Source: Rhodococcus triatomae BKS 15-14 (GTDB taxonomy: Bacteria > Actinomycetota > Actinomycetes > Mycobacteriales > Mycobacteriaceae). From it: a stretch of 64,000 bases of DNA. This document shows, piece by piece, positions 45,586 to 53,779 of this stretch (within the stretch, counting starts at the first letter, position 1; each line of letters opens with the position of its first letter). A program made the position numbers and the translations under genes. The notes beneath the pieces are model-generated. The model ran no database searches. It had not been told where the DNA came from and saw only the letters and a list, made by a program, of their open reading frames with translations. The stretch is from positions 80,243-144,242 of the forward strand of contig AODO01000009.1 in NCBI GenBank assembly GCA_000341795.1, given 5' to 3'.

Positions 45586-45882
45586 ATGAGCAGCTTCGAC
45601 GACGCCGTCGTCGCCGCGGTCACCGGGCACATGAACGGTGACCACGCCGACGACAACCTCACCATCGTCCGCGCCTACGCCGAGCCCGACGCGACGTCCG
45701 CGACGATGACCGGTCTCGACGCGGAATCCGGCGAGTGGGTCGCCGTCGTCGACGGCGCGGAGCGCACGGTGCGGGTGCCGTGGCTCGGCGCCGTCACCGA
45801 CCGTGCGTCGATCCGCGTCGAGGTCGTCGCGCTGTACCAGGCGGCGTGTGAGCGGCTGGGAGTCGAGCCCGCCGGGCACTGA
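45586..45882 (+). CDS. DUF2470 domain protein
   Basis: 98 residues. The family's N-terminal motif is clear (VTGHMNGDHADDNLTIVRAY), as in the C-terminal domain of haem-utilisation/pyridoxamine-oxidase-like proteins. Here it stands alone as a single domain. The start is set by a leaderless -10 box. It converges with the organosulfur operon 9 bases on. Function unknown; haem or flavin-related binding is possible. Confidence 0.8.
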   Translation: MSSFDDAVVAAVTGHMNGDHADDNLTIVRAYAEPDATSATMTGLDAESGEWVAVVDGAERTVRVPWLGAVTDRASIRVEVVALYQAACERLGVEPAGH

Positions 45883-45891
45883 GCCCGGGGG

Positions 45892-46839
45892 TCAGCTCGC
45901 GGCGACGGGTCGTGTCGCCGCGACGAGGTCGGCGATCCACGGCACGACGGCGGCTCGGACGTCGACGGCCTTCGGCAGCAGGCCGTTGGCGTGCAGCAGA
46001 TCGGCGGCGCGCTGCTGCTCGTCGAGGAACTCGTCGGTGACGGGGCCGATGCCGAAGGGACGGCCGCGCAGCGCGTCCTCCCACCGGTCCGGATCGGCGT
46101 TCCCGCCGCGCTGGTCGGCGTCGGCGACGAAGTGCCGCGCCGCCTCCCGTGGGTCGGCGACGATCGCGGCGTCGGATTCCTGCAGCGCCGCGACGATCGC
46201 TTCCAGTTCGGCTCGGTGGTTCTCGGCGAACTCGCGGCTGGTGAACCACAGGGACGGATGGCTGAACAACCCGTCCGTGTCGACGAGGGTGTGCAGCTGC
46301 GCCTGCGCTTCGACGCCGGCGAGGCCGGGATAGGCGCCCACCCAGGCGTCGAGTTCGCCACCGAGTAGCGCCGAGCCGCCTGCGTTCACGTCCACGTCGA
46401 CCGGCACGATGTCCGACCAGGTGAGCCCGACGCGGTCGAGGGCGAGGAGCACGAGCGTGGTCTGCCAGGAGCCGTGGGCGATGCCGACCCGCTTGCCGCG
46501 CAGGTCGGCGGCGGTGCGGATGCCGGAGTCGGCGAGGCTCACCAGCCGCCCGTTCTCCACCCGAGGGCCGGAGATGCCGACGTAGACGAGGTCGCGGCCC
46601 TGTCCGAGGCCGGTGATCGGCGGGGTGAAGCCGGTGCCGATGAAGTCGTAGCCCCCGGTCTCGAACAGCCAGTCGGAGTGCAGGGTCGGCAGCGCGGTCC
46701 GCGGATCGACCGCATGCGATGCGGGCAGGTCACGCAGGTCGATCCACTCGACGTCGGGCAGCCGCCGCTCGAGCAGGCCGGTGTGACGCAGCACGAAGAG
46801 GGAGTTGTTGTTCGGGAAGTATCCGACACGAATCGTCAT
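45892..46839 (-). CDS. Substrate-binding-protein-fold protein without signal peptide
   Basis: 315 residues. The fold is that of SsuA/NMT1 periplasmic binding proteins (MTIRVGYFPNNNSLFVLRHT, AADLRGKRVGIAHGSWQTT, LLGGELDAWVGAYPGL). The protein starts directly with the first beta-strand, has no signal peptide or lipobox, and contains no cysteine. A good ribosome site (AGGAGACGTCG) fixes the start. It is the last gene of the eight-gene organosulfur operon. A cytoplasmic location is implied, so it may be an enzyme of the DszB type that lost the catalytic Cys, or a ligand sensor; an ordinary import role is unlikely. Confidence 0.8.
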   Translation of the reverse strand: MTIRVGYFPNNNSLFVLRHTGLLERRLPDVEWIDLRDLPASHAVDPRTALPTLHSDWLFETGGYDFIGTGFTPPITGLGQGRDLVYVGISGPRVENGRLVSLADSGIRTAADLRGKRVGIAHGSWQTTLVLLALDRVGLTWSDIVPVDVDVNAGGSALLGGELDAWVGAYPGLAGVEAQAQLHTLVDTDGLFSHPSLWFTSREFAENHRAELEAIVAALQESDAAIVADPREAARHFVADADQRGGNADPDRWEDALRGRPFGIGPVTDEFLDEQQRAADLLHANGLLPKAVDVRAAVVPWIADLVAATRPVAAS

Positions 46840-46863
46840 CGACGTCTCCTGTTCGGGTCGTGT

Positions 46864-47571
46864 TCAGACGAGTCCGCGGCGGCGGGCCTCGTCGAGGAGG
46901 CCGCTGCGGCCCCACTGTGCGACGAGGTTGGTCTTGTCGAAGTCGACCGTGCCGCCGACGAGTTCACCGAGGGCCTGGTACTGCGCGCCCTCTTCGAGGA
47001 GGACGACGAACTTCGCGAGCTCGAGCAGCCCGCCGCGACCGATGACGTTGACGCCGCCGTTGGCCTCGAAGATCGCCACGAGGTCCGGGTCGTCGACCAG
47101 GCGGTCGAGGATGAAGTCGCCCGGCGACTGGCTGCGGTCGATGTGCGGCGGGATGTCGCGCGAGAGGGTCAGGCGCTGGGAGGCCGCGTACTTGATGCGC
47201 AGGGTGCGGTGCGTCTGGGCCCAGCCGCCGAGCCAGGGGGTGTGCACGTGCACGATCGAGGTGATCTCCGGGTGCTGCCGGAAGACCTTCGCGTAACCGG
47301 TGACGAACCCGGCCGGCCCGTCGCCGGCCAGGACGTCGCCGTCGAAGGTCGCGAGGATCGGCTTCGCGCTGCGGTCCTGCGCCCACGGGCCGGGTTCGTT
47401 GAGCGCGACGGCCAGGTCCTCACCCGGCACCCGCTCGACGAAGTTGACGGTGCCGTTGGCCGAGACCGTGCCGGTCTCCCGGAACACCCGGAACGCGGTG
47501 TCGGCGGCCCGGCGGGCGTCCTCGACGAAGGACTCGACGGCGGGGCTGATGCGGATTTCGGTGCTGGTCAT
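46864..47571 (-). CDS. Class II aldolase/adducin-like protein with altered active site
   Basis: 235 residues, the normal length of this family (L-fuculose-phosphate aldolase fold). The zinc pair HVH is present (SIVHVHTPWLGG), but the usual third ligand in the NHG motif is replaced (ANGGVNVIG). The segment that normally holds the catalytic Glu (SSE...) reads AGFVTGYAKVF. So it probably lacks classical aldolase chemistry, or uses other residues. Ribosome site AGGAGAAACCCC; it lies 10 bases after the SsuD-like gene in the organosulfur operon. A C-C or C-S cleavage step on a monooxygenase product is conceivable but unproven. Confidence 0.85.
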   Translation of the reverse strand: MTSTEIRISPAVESFVEDARRAADTAFRVFRETGTVSANGTVNFVERVPGEDLAVALNEPGPWAQDRSAKPILATFDGDVLAGDGPAGFVTGYAKVFRQHPEITSIVHVHTPWLGGWAQTHRTLRIKYAASQRLTLSRDIPPHIDRSQSPGDFILDRLVDDPDLVAIFEANGGVNVIGRGGLLELAKFVVLLEEGAQYQALGELVGGTVDFDKTNLVAQWGRSGLLDEARRRGLV

Positions 47572-47581
47572 GGGGTTTCTC

Positions 47582-48736
47582 CTATCGAGCGGGCGTACGG
47601 ACCTGGGTGGGCGTGGTGTTCCGCAGCAGCGGCAACACCTCCTCGCCCACGCGGTAGGCCTCTTCGAGGTGGGGGTTGCCGGCGAGGATGAACGCGTCCA
47701 CGCCGAGGTCGATCAGTTGGTCGAGACGTTCGGCGACCTGTTCGTAGCTGCCGACGAGCCCGAATGCCGGTCCGCCGCGGATGAGGCTGAATCCGCACCA
47801 GACGTTGGGCTGTACCTCGAGGTCGCGGTAACCGGTGATGGTCTCGGGCACCCATCCCGCGATCCGGGCGGCGCCGACGGAGTCGCCCTGTGCGGCGCGG
47901 TTCGCGGCGTCACGGTCGACGAACGCCCAGCCCTTCTCGATCTCCGCCCACGCGGCCTCCTCGGTGTGCCGGGCGACGACGTCGATGCGGACCGCGAACT
48001 TGGGTGTGCGGCCGGTGTTCTCGGCATGGGCGCGGACGCCGTCGAACTTGGCCTTCAGGTCGGCGAACGGTTCGAGCCAGGACAGGTAGTAGTCGGAGTG
48101 CCTGCCGGCGGCGGCGACCGCGGCGGCCGACGACCCGGAGAAGTACACCTCGGGGAACGGCTGCCCCGCGAGCAGCGGCGGGAGTGCGGCGCCGTCGGCG
48201 CGGAAGAAGCGGCCGTCGTAGTCGAACGGGGTTCCGTCCCAGACGCCGCGCAGGACGTCGAGGAACTCGGAGGTGCGGGCGTAGCGGTCGTCGTGTGCCA
48301 CCTTGTCGCCCCACCACAACTGGGGCGCTCCGCCGCCACCGCTGATGATGTTGTAGACGAGGCGGCCGCCGGTGGCGCGTTGCAGGCTCGCCGACATCCG
48401 GGCCGCCTGCACCGGGTGCAGGAACCCGGGCTGGAACGCCACCATGAAGCGGTAGGTGTCGCTCTCGCGGGCCAGCGCGGACGCGGTGGCCCACGGGTCC
48501 TCGGTGACCGGGAACGAGGGCAGCAGACCGCCGACGAATCCGGCCGACTCCGAGGCCTTCACGACGGCCGCGATGTGGTCGATGTAGCTGTACCCGTCGA
48601 GTTCGCCCCCGCGGATGGCGGGTGCGATGTTGCCCGGTCCGTGACCGCCGGCGTGTCCTCGGTTGTAGCGGCGCGGCGTTCGCAAGGACGCGTGATCGCC
48701 TTCCATCCCGATCCGCCAGTAGAAGTCGGTGCTCAT
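47582..48736 (-). CDS. LLM flavin monooxygenase, SsuD (alkanesulfonate monooxygenase)-like
   Basis: 384 residues, matching the ~380-residue SsuD family. Typical blocks are MSTDFYWRIGMEGDHASLR at the start, ASESAGFVGGLLP, FMVAFQPGFLHPVQAARMSA, RLVYNIISGGGG, and the late VGSYEQVAERLDQLIDLGVD. SsuD enzymes use FMNH2 and O2 to cleave the C-S bond of sulfonates, giving an aldehyde and sulfite. Start and stop overlap the upstream LLM gene by 4 bases (ATGA). No flavin reductase is encoded nearby. Substrate unknown. Confidence 0.9.
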   Translation of the reverse strand: MSTDFYWRIGMEGDHASLRTPRRYNRGHAGGHGPGNIAPAIRGGELDGYSYIDHIAAVVKASESAGFVGGLLPSFPVTEDPWATASALARESDTYRFMVAFQPGFLHPVQAARMSASLQRATGGRLVYNIISGGGGAPQLWWGDKVAHDDRYARTSEFLDVLRGVWDGTPFDYDGRFFRADGAALPPLLAGQPFPEVYFSGSSAAAVAAAGRHSDYYLSWLEPFADLKAKFDGVRAHAENTGRTPKFAVRIDVVARHTEEAAWAEIEKGWAFVDRDAANRAAQGDSVGAARIAGWVPETITGYRDLEVQPNVWCGFSLIRGGPAFGLVGSYEQVAERLDQLIDLGVDAFILAGNPHLEEAYRVGEEVLPLLRNTTPTQVRTPAR

Positions 48737-49773
48737 GCGTGCGTCTCCGTGGTGAGTGTGCGTCCGGCGGGGTCGACGAGGTGCAGGAGGTGCTCGCCGG
48801 CCCGGTGCAGCTCCTCGATGTGCGGATGCCCGGTGATTTCGAACACCTCGAACCCGCGGGCGCGGTACTGCGAGAGCGCCTGCGCCACCTGCTCGTAACT
48901 CCCGACTAGTCCGGTGCTGCGGTGGTACCCGATCCGGTCGAAGCCGGCCCACCGGGCACCGTCGTCGGCGAGGGCCCGCACGTCGGACTCGTCCGCCGCC
49001 GGATGCACCTCGCGCCACTGCCGCAGCACGCGGGCCCATGCCTCGTCCTCGGTTTCCCGCGCGACGACCGGCAGGGCCAGACCGGTGCGGACCGTGCGTC
49101 CGTGCCGGTTCGCCGCCGCCCGCAGCGACGCCGCCGCGTCGTCGACGCCGGGTCCGTCGTCGAACAGGTGCACGTCGCCGTGTTCCGCCGACAGCGCGAG
49201 CGCCTCGGGTGAGTCGCCGGTCAGGTGGACGGTGGGGAACGGCAGCCCGGACAGGATGCCGCGGAACCCGCCGTCGGTCACGTCGTAGTAGTCGCCGCCG
49301 AACTCGAACCCGGTTCCGCCGAATCGACCTGGCAGCACCTGTTGTTCGTTCCACACGCCACGGGCGACGGTGAGGAATTCGGCGGCCCGGCGGTAGCGGT
49401 CGGGTCCGGTGACCCGGTCACCGCGCGCGGCGGCGTCGGCGGCGTCGGTCTCGACCTGCAGGCGCCAGTCGAGTCGACCGTGCGAGAGTCGTTGCAGGGT
49501 GGCCGACAGCTTGGCCGCGTACACGGGGGTGCCGAACGCGGGATGGAACTCCACCCCCACGCGAAGGTGACGCGTCTGCCGCAGCGCCGAGGCGGCGACC
49601 ACCCACGACTCCTCCCCTGCCGGGTCGTACGGCACGACGATGCCGTCGAGTCCGGACAGTTCGGCGGCGAGGACGACCTGGTCGAGGAAGTCGAAGCCGC
49701 CGCGGTGCGCGGAGACGGTGTCGACGTGCCGTCCGTCGCCGCGGACGGGCAGTTCCCACAGGAACTCGGTCAC
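48733..49773 (-). CDS. Second LLM flavin monooxygenase of the organosulfur operon
   Basis: 346 residues from a GTG (GTGA overlap with the DszB-like gene). A divergent paralogue of the downstream SsuD-like protein: it shares FDFLDQVVLAAELSGLDGI, RVGVEFHPAFGTPVYAAKLS, RLSHGRLDWRLQVE and VGSYEQVAQALSQYRARGFE. The conserved ISGG segment of SsuD is replaced (WRLQVETDAADA), so its substrate pocket differs. Two LLM enzymes in one operon suggest successive oxidations or two substrates. Confidence 0.88.
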   Translation of the reverse strand: MTEFLWELPVRGDGRHVDTVSAHRGGFDFLDQVVLAAELSGLDGIVVPYDPAGEESWVVAASALRQTRHLRVGVEFHPAFGTPVYAAKLSATLQRLSHGRLDWRLQVETDAADAAARGDRVTGPDRYRRAAEFLTVARGVWNEQQVLPGRFGGTGFEFGGDYYDVTDGGFRGILSGLPFPTVHLTGDSPEALALSAEHGDVHLFDDGPGVDDAAASLRAAANRHGRTVRTGLALPVVARETEDEAWARVLRQWREVHPAADESDVRALADDGARWAGFDRIGYHRSTGLVGSYEQVAQALSQYRARGFEVFEITGHPHIEELHRAGEHLLHLVDPAGRTLTTETHA

Positions 49774-50819
49774 GATCCCACCTTCGCGTCGGCGGCGAGC
49801 AGTGCCCTCGCCTGCTGGAGCGGTTCCGGCGCGACCCACGTCCCGAGGTCGAAGTCCGCGGCGAGGAATCCGTGGGTGTAGAGGAACTGTTTCTGGATGT
49901 CGAGCAGGTCCAGCCGTTCCTCCGAGAGCGTCGGGTGCAGTCCGCGGTGGAACGAGTCGCCGTAGGCGGCTTCCACACCGGCTGCGCCGGAGAAGGTTTC
50001 GCGGGCCAGGACGGCGCGGACCTCGTCGAGGTTGTCCGCGGCCCAGTCCGCGGCGCGCAGCGTCTGCGCGAGGAACCCGACGACCAGGTCGGGCCGGGTC
50101 TCGAGCAGGTCGGCGTGCACGGTGATCGGACGCGGGGTTCCGTTGTTGACGCGCAACCGCTTCGACTCGGTGGCGTCGAGGTCCACGGCGATGCGGAGGC
50201 CGTGTTCGCGGGCCACTTCCTGGGCGCGGGCGCCCTTGACGTAGATCGCGTCCACGTCGCCGGCGAGCAGCGCGTCGACGCCCCAGGTCGTGATCCTGCG
50301 GCCGGACGTGGCGTCGGTACGCACCTGCGGGTTGCGTTCGACCTCGACCTCGACGGGCCGGACGTCGGCCAGGGTCAGGCCACCGAGCCGCAGGGCGCTC
50401 GCGAATCCGTGCAGCGCCATGGCTCGGGGGAAACTGCGGGCCCGGTCCTGCGCCCACGCCGGGACCGCGATCCGCAGGCCGGCCAGATCACCCGGCCCGG
50501 AGACGGGCGAGTCCGGTGCGACCAGGACGGCCTGTGCCTCGTCGATCCAGGTCAGGCCGATCAGCCTGGTGGGCGAGCCCTCGGCACGGGCGGCGAGCGC
50601 GGGCACGTTGCCACCCTCGCGGATCAGGCCGAGCAGCTGATGGTCGAAGTGCCGTGGCGCCAGTTCGGGGCCGGCGTCCTGCAGGACTCCGAGTCCGACC
50701 CCGGCGTCGGCTGCGGACTCGCCCAACCAGCCGAGACTGTGTGCGAGTCCGCTCGCGGTGGGCACGGGGCAGCGGGTGTACCAGAGGGTGTCGACGACGG
50801 TGTCGGCTACAGCGGTCAT
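49770..50819 (-). CDS. DszB-like desulfinase candidate
   Basis: 349 residues. The start at 50819 follows AAGGA; an earlier in-frame start adds a Pro-rich tail and is rejected. It has the binding-protein fold but no signal peptide. The start TLWYTRCPVPTAS aligns with the TLTYSNCPVPNA segment of DszB (2'-hydroxybiphenyl-2-sulfinate desulfinase). Cys17, His57 (RHFDH) and the RxGG motif (R67EGG70) match DszB Cys27, His60 and Arg70; the His-to-Arg spacing is 10 in both. A desulfinase releases sulfite from a sulfinate. Its place between a sulfonate-type importer and two LLM monooxygenases supports that role. Genome pipelines usually call such proteins ABC binding proteins. Substrate unknown. Confidence 0.8.
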   Translation of the reverse strand: MTAVADTVVDTLWYTRCPVPTASGLAHSLGWLGESAADAGVGLGVLQDAGPELAPRHFDHQLLGLIREGGNVPALAARAEGSPTRLIGLTWIDEAQAVLVAPDSPVSGPGDLAGLRIAVPAWAQDRARSFPRAMALHGFASALRLGGLTLADVRPVEVEVERNPQVRTDATSGRRITTWGVDALLAGDVDAIYVKGARAQEVAREHGLRIAVDLDATESKRLRVNNGTPRPITVHADLLETRPDLVVGFLAQTLRAADWAADNLDEVRAVLARETFSGAAGVEAAYGDSFHRGLHPTLSEERLDLLDIQKQFLYTHGFLAADFDLGTWVAPEPLQQARALLAADAKVGS

Positions 50820-50829
50820 CTCGTGTTCC

Positions 50830-51627
50830 TTAGGTGGTCGTTGGGGAGGAGGTGCGCCCGACACCCAGTTCGGCCAGGAAGGCCGCGCGGTAGCGCAGGG
50901 ACTCCGGATCGGTGCGGTCCCGGGGCCGGGCGAGGTCGATGTCGGTGTCGACGGCGAAGCGTCCCTCGTTGAGGATCAGCACCCGGTCGGCCAGCCGGAC
51001 CGCCTCGTCGACGTCGTGGGTCACCAGCAGCACCGCCGGCCGGTGCCGGGCGACGAGATCGCCGACGAGGTCCTGCATCTGCAGCCTGGTCAGGGCGTCG
51101 AGCGCGGCGAACGGTTCGTCCAGCAGCAGCAGTTCGGGCTCGCGGACCAGGGCGCGGGCGAGCGCCACCCGTTGCGCCTCGCCGCCGGACAGGGTCGCCG
51201 GCCACTGCCGGGTCTTGCCGTCGAGGTTCACCTCGGCCAGGGCCCGGGTGCCGCGTTCACGCGTGTCCGCCGAGCGGGGCTGTCCGACGGTGACGTTGCC
51301 CAGGACCCGCTTGGACGGGATCAGTCGCGGTTCCTGGTAGACGGTCGTGCGCCGGGACGGCACGAGAACCTGCCCGGAGTCGGGCTTCTCGAGACCGGTG
51401 AGCAGACGCAGCAGGGTGGTCTTGCCGGTGCCGGAGGGTCCGAGGAGCACGACGAACTCGCCGCGGCGGATCTCGAGGTCGACGCCGTCGAGGACGACCT
51501 TGTCACCGAATGCCTTGTGCAGGGCCTTGATCGAGACGGCGACGGGCTGGCCGGCGCGACGGTCGTTCGCGGTCGTGGCGGTGGGTGCGCGACTGGCGAG
51601 CGGCGGCAACGGTGCTTCGGTGCTCAT
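50830..51627 (-). CDS. ABC transporter ATPase, SsuB type
   Basis: 265 residues. An Ala/Arg-rich N-terminal extension of about 30 residues precedes the ATPase core: Walker A GPSGTGKTT near residue 66, signature LSGGEAQRVALARAL, Walker B LLLLDEPFAALD, and switch His in LLVTHDVDEA. The start is inside the permease stop (ATGA overlap). It energises the organosulfur importer. Confidence 0.9.
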   Translation of the reverse strand: MSTEAPLPPLASRAPTATTANDRRAGQPVAVSIKALHKAFGDKVVLDGVDLEIRRGEFVVLLGPSGTGKTTLLRLLTGLEKPDSGQVLVPSRRTTVYQEPRLIPSKRVLGNVTVGQPRSADTRERGTRALAEVNLDGKTRQWPATLSGGEAQRVALARALVREPELLLLDEPFAALDALTRLQMQDLVGDLVARHRPAVLLVTHDVDEAVRLADRVLILNEGRFAVDTDIDLARPRDRTDPESLRYRAAFLAELGVGRTSSPTTT

Positions 51628-52481
51628 CGGATCGCCACCTGCCCACGCCACGGCATCGCGAATCGTTCGACGATCCGGACGATCCCGTCGAAGACCAGGC
51701 CGAGCACGGCGTACAGGACCACGCACAGCACCATGTAGTCGGTGCGGTTGTACTCCTGCGCGAGGGTGACGAGGTAACCGATGCCTTCGCGGGTTCCGAC
51801 CTGTTCGGCCGCGATGAGTCCGGTGATGGAGATGGACAGGCAGATGCGGAGCGCCATCAGCACGCCCGGCAACGCCGCGGGCAGGATCGCCTCGGCGACC
51901 AGCCGGGGTCCGCGGAGACCGAAACTGCGTGCCGCCTCGACCATCTTGCGGTCGACGTTGCGCACACCGAGGTAGGTGTAGGCGTACATCGGGCCGACCG
52001 TGGCAACGGTGATCAGCAGCACCTTGAAGGTCTCGTCGATGCCGAACCACGCGATGAACAACGGGACGAGGGCGAGGAACGGGATCGCCCTGTTGATCTG
52101 CATGGTGGAGTCGATCAGTTCCTCACCGAGGCTGGAGAGCCCGGACAGGACACCGAGGAGGAGGCCGATCGTCACTCCCAGCAGCACGCCGAGCGCGGCC
52201 CGCTTGAACGAGGCCAGCGAGAAGTCGACCAGCTGACCGGTCTGGTACAGCTCGGTGAATGCGGTCCACACCTTGGGCGGTCCCGCGAGAATCTCCTCGG
52301 GGATGGCGCCGGTCGCGGAACCGATCCACCAGACGGCGACGATCAACGCCGGTACCAGGAACCGCAGCGGTATCGAGACCCAGCGCGGGCGGCGGCGGCC
52401 GGCGCGGTGCCGGGGCACCTCGAGTTCGAGGACCGCGGGTTCGGCGCCGCTCTGCGTGCGGGGCGGATTCAGGATCGCCAT
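51624..52481 (-). CDS. ABC transporter permease, SsuC type
   Basis: 285 residues. The first 30 residues are cytoplasmic, then about six membrane segments follow, with the EAA-type coupling loop (RKMVEAARSFGLRGPRLVAE, AILPAALPGVLMALR). It belongs to the sulfonate/nitrate/taurine permeases. It follows the binding-protein gene by 1 base and overlaps the ATPase gene. Confidence 0.9.
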   Translation of the reverse strand: MAILNPPRTQSGAEPAVLELEVPRHRAGRRRPRWVSIPLRFLVPALIVAVWWIGSATGAIPEEILAGPPKVWTAFTELYQTGQLVDFSLASFKRAALGVLLGVTIGLLLGVLSGLSSLGEELIDSTMQINRAIPFLALVPLFIAWFGIDETFKVLLITVATVGPMYAYTYLGVRNVDRKMVEAARSFGLRGPRLVAEAILPAALPGVLMALRICLSISITGLIAAEQVGTREGIGYLVTLAQEYNRTDYMVLCVVLYAVLGLVFDGIVRIVERFAMPWRGQVAIR

Positions 52482-52482
52482 C

Positions 52483-53535
52483 TCAGTTCACCGGAGTCGT
52501 GGACGTCGGTGACTGGGCCAGCTTCTCCTGCAGCGGGTAGAAGACGTCGTCGGCGGTGACGGCGCGGGTGATCACGCCGTTCTCGTAGAACAGGTCCGCG
52601 ACCTCCTGCAGGTCCGCGGCGTCCGCGGCGGTCGGGTAGTGCGGCACCGATGCGCGTCGACCGCGGTCGACGGCGCGCTCGAGACGCTCGCCGGACAGTG
52701 CGCGCGGGCCGGCCTTCTCGAAGACGTTCTGGAAGTCCTCGGGGTTCGCGCGCTGACGTTCGGTCAGCTGCTGCAGGGTCTCGAGGTACTTCGCCGCGAC
52801 GTCCGGGCGCTGCTCGAGCACCTCGGTGCGGAACGCGACGATCGTGTTGTCGGTCGAGTCGATGCTCGCCTCGGTGGCGATCTCGACGCCGCCGCGTGCC
52901 TTCGCCTCCGCATACGGGTCGTTGAACGACGCCCAGGCGTCGACCTGGCCGGTGGAGAACGCGGACGCGGCATCCGAGGGCTGCAGCGGCACCCGCTCGA
53001 CCTGGTCGAACGGAACCCCGGCCTGCTTCAGGGCCTTCAGGGTGATGTATTCGCCCTTGCCCGCCGGGTTGACGGCGATCCGCTTGCCGGCCAGGTCCTT
53101 CACCTGGGTGACGCCCGAGTTCGGGGACGCGAGGATGCCGGCCTGGTCCTGATCGACGGGGTCGGCGACCGCGATGATCCGCACGCCGACGTCCTTGGAC
53201 AGGGCGCCGACGACCGGGCTGTAGGCGCCGCCGGACACGTCGAGCTGACCGGCGTTGAACAGCTTGAGGTTTGCGCTGAACGCCGGCGGCGCGTTGACCC
53301 ACTCGACCTTCGCGCCGAGGGGTGCGAGCGCCTCGTCGAAGGTGCCGTCCCGCTTGGCAACCGCGAGCGGGCCGGCGTTGCCGACGTCGGTGACCTTGAG
53401 AACGAAGGTGGGCTGGCCACCGGCGGATGCGTCGGTCGCGTCGTCACCGCCGGCTCCACACGCGGCGACGAGTGCGACGACGGGGAGGATCGCGAACACG
53501 GCGCGGGTCCGGTGCAGTCGGCGGGTGGGTGACAT
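52483..53535 (-). CDS. Substrate-binding lipoprotein, first gene of the organosulfur operon
   Basis: 350 residues with a lipoprotein signal ending VAAC (Cys26). The mature part has the SsuA-type fold (LAVAKRDGTFDEALAPLGAK, KDLAGKRIAVNPAGKGEYIT, TGQVDAWASFNDPY). It lies outside the membrane and delivers the substrate to the permease/ATPase pair. Its ~245-bp upstream region is shared with the divergent IclR gene and carries two TTTCC-N7-GGAAA repeats. First gene of the eight-gene operon running to 45892. Confidence 0.92.
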   Translation of the reverse strand: MSPTRRLHRTRAVFAILPVVALVAACGAGGDDATDASAGGQPTFVLKVTDVGNAGPLAVAKRDGTFDEALAPLGAKVEWVNAPPAFSANLKLFNAGQLDVSGGAYSPVVGALSKDVGVRIIAVADPVDQDQAGILASPNSGVTQVKDLAGKRIAVNPAGKGEYITLKALKQAGVPFDQVERVPLQPSDAASAFSTGQVDAWASFNDPYAEAKARGGVEIATEASIDSTDNTIVAFRTEVLEQRPDVAAKYLETLQQLTERQRANPEDFQNVFEKAGPRALSGERLERAVDRGRRASVPHYPTAADAADLQEVADLFYENGVITRAVTADDVFYPLQEKLAQSPTSTTPVN

Positions 53536-53611
53536 CGAATTCGACTCCTGTCGGGGGTGGGGACGATGGCGTCGACGCTAGGGCGCTCCCTCACCGCTGC
53601 CCAGCCATTGC

Positions 53612-53628
53612 TTTCCACTGATCGGAAA
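53612..53628. promoter_or_regulatory. Candidate IclR operator, site 1
   Basis: TTTCC-N7-GGAAA inverted repeat, 84 bp before the binding-protein start codon. It has the same arm sequence and spacing as site 2, with centres 108 bp apart. Confidence 0.55.
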
Positions 53629-53719
53629 GATTGACACCGGGATGCAGAGGTGCTTCACCGCGCTCACACGCCCAACGACCAGCATCGAGCGCAGGGCCCG
53701 CGCCTCTCATCTCGCAACT

Positions 53720-53736
53720 TTTCCGCTACACGGAAA
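53720..53736. promoter_or_regulatory. Candidate IclR operator, site 2
   Basis: TTTCC-N7-GGAAA inverted repeat; the arms extend to TTTTCCG and CGGAAAA (53719-53737). It lies about 52 bp upstream of the leaderless iclR start and so could mediate autoregulation. Confidence 0.55.
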
Positions 53737-53767
53737 ACTTGGGCCGGGAGCGGTCCCCCGTCTGTGC

Positions 53768-53773
53768 TAGCTT
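53768..53773 (+). promoter_or_regulatory. -10 element for leaderless iclR mRNA
   Basis: TAGCTT lies 6 bases before the GTG at 53780, and no ribosome site is present. Confidence 0.45.
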
Positions 53774-53779
53774 CGCCGC

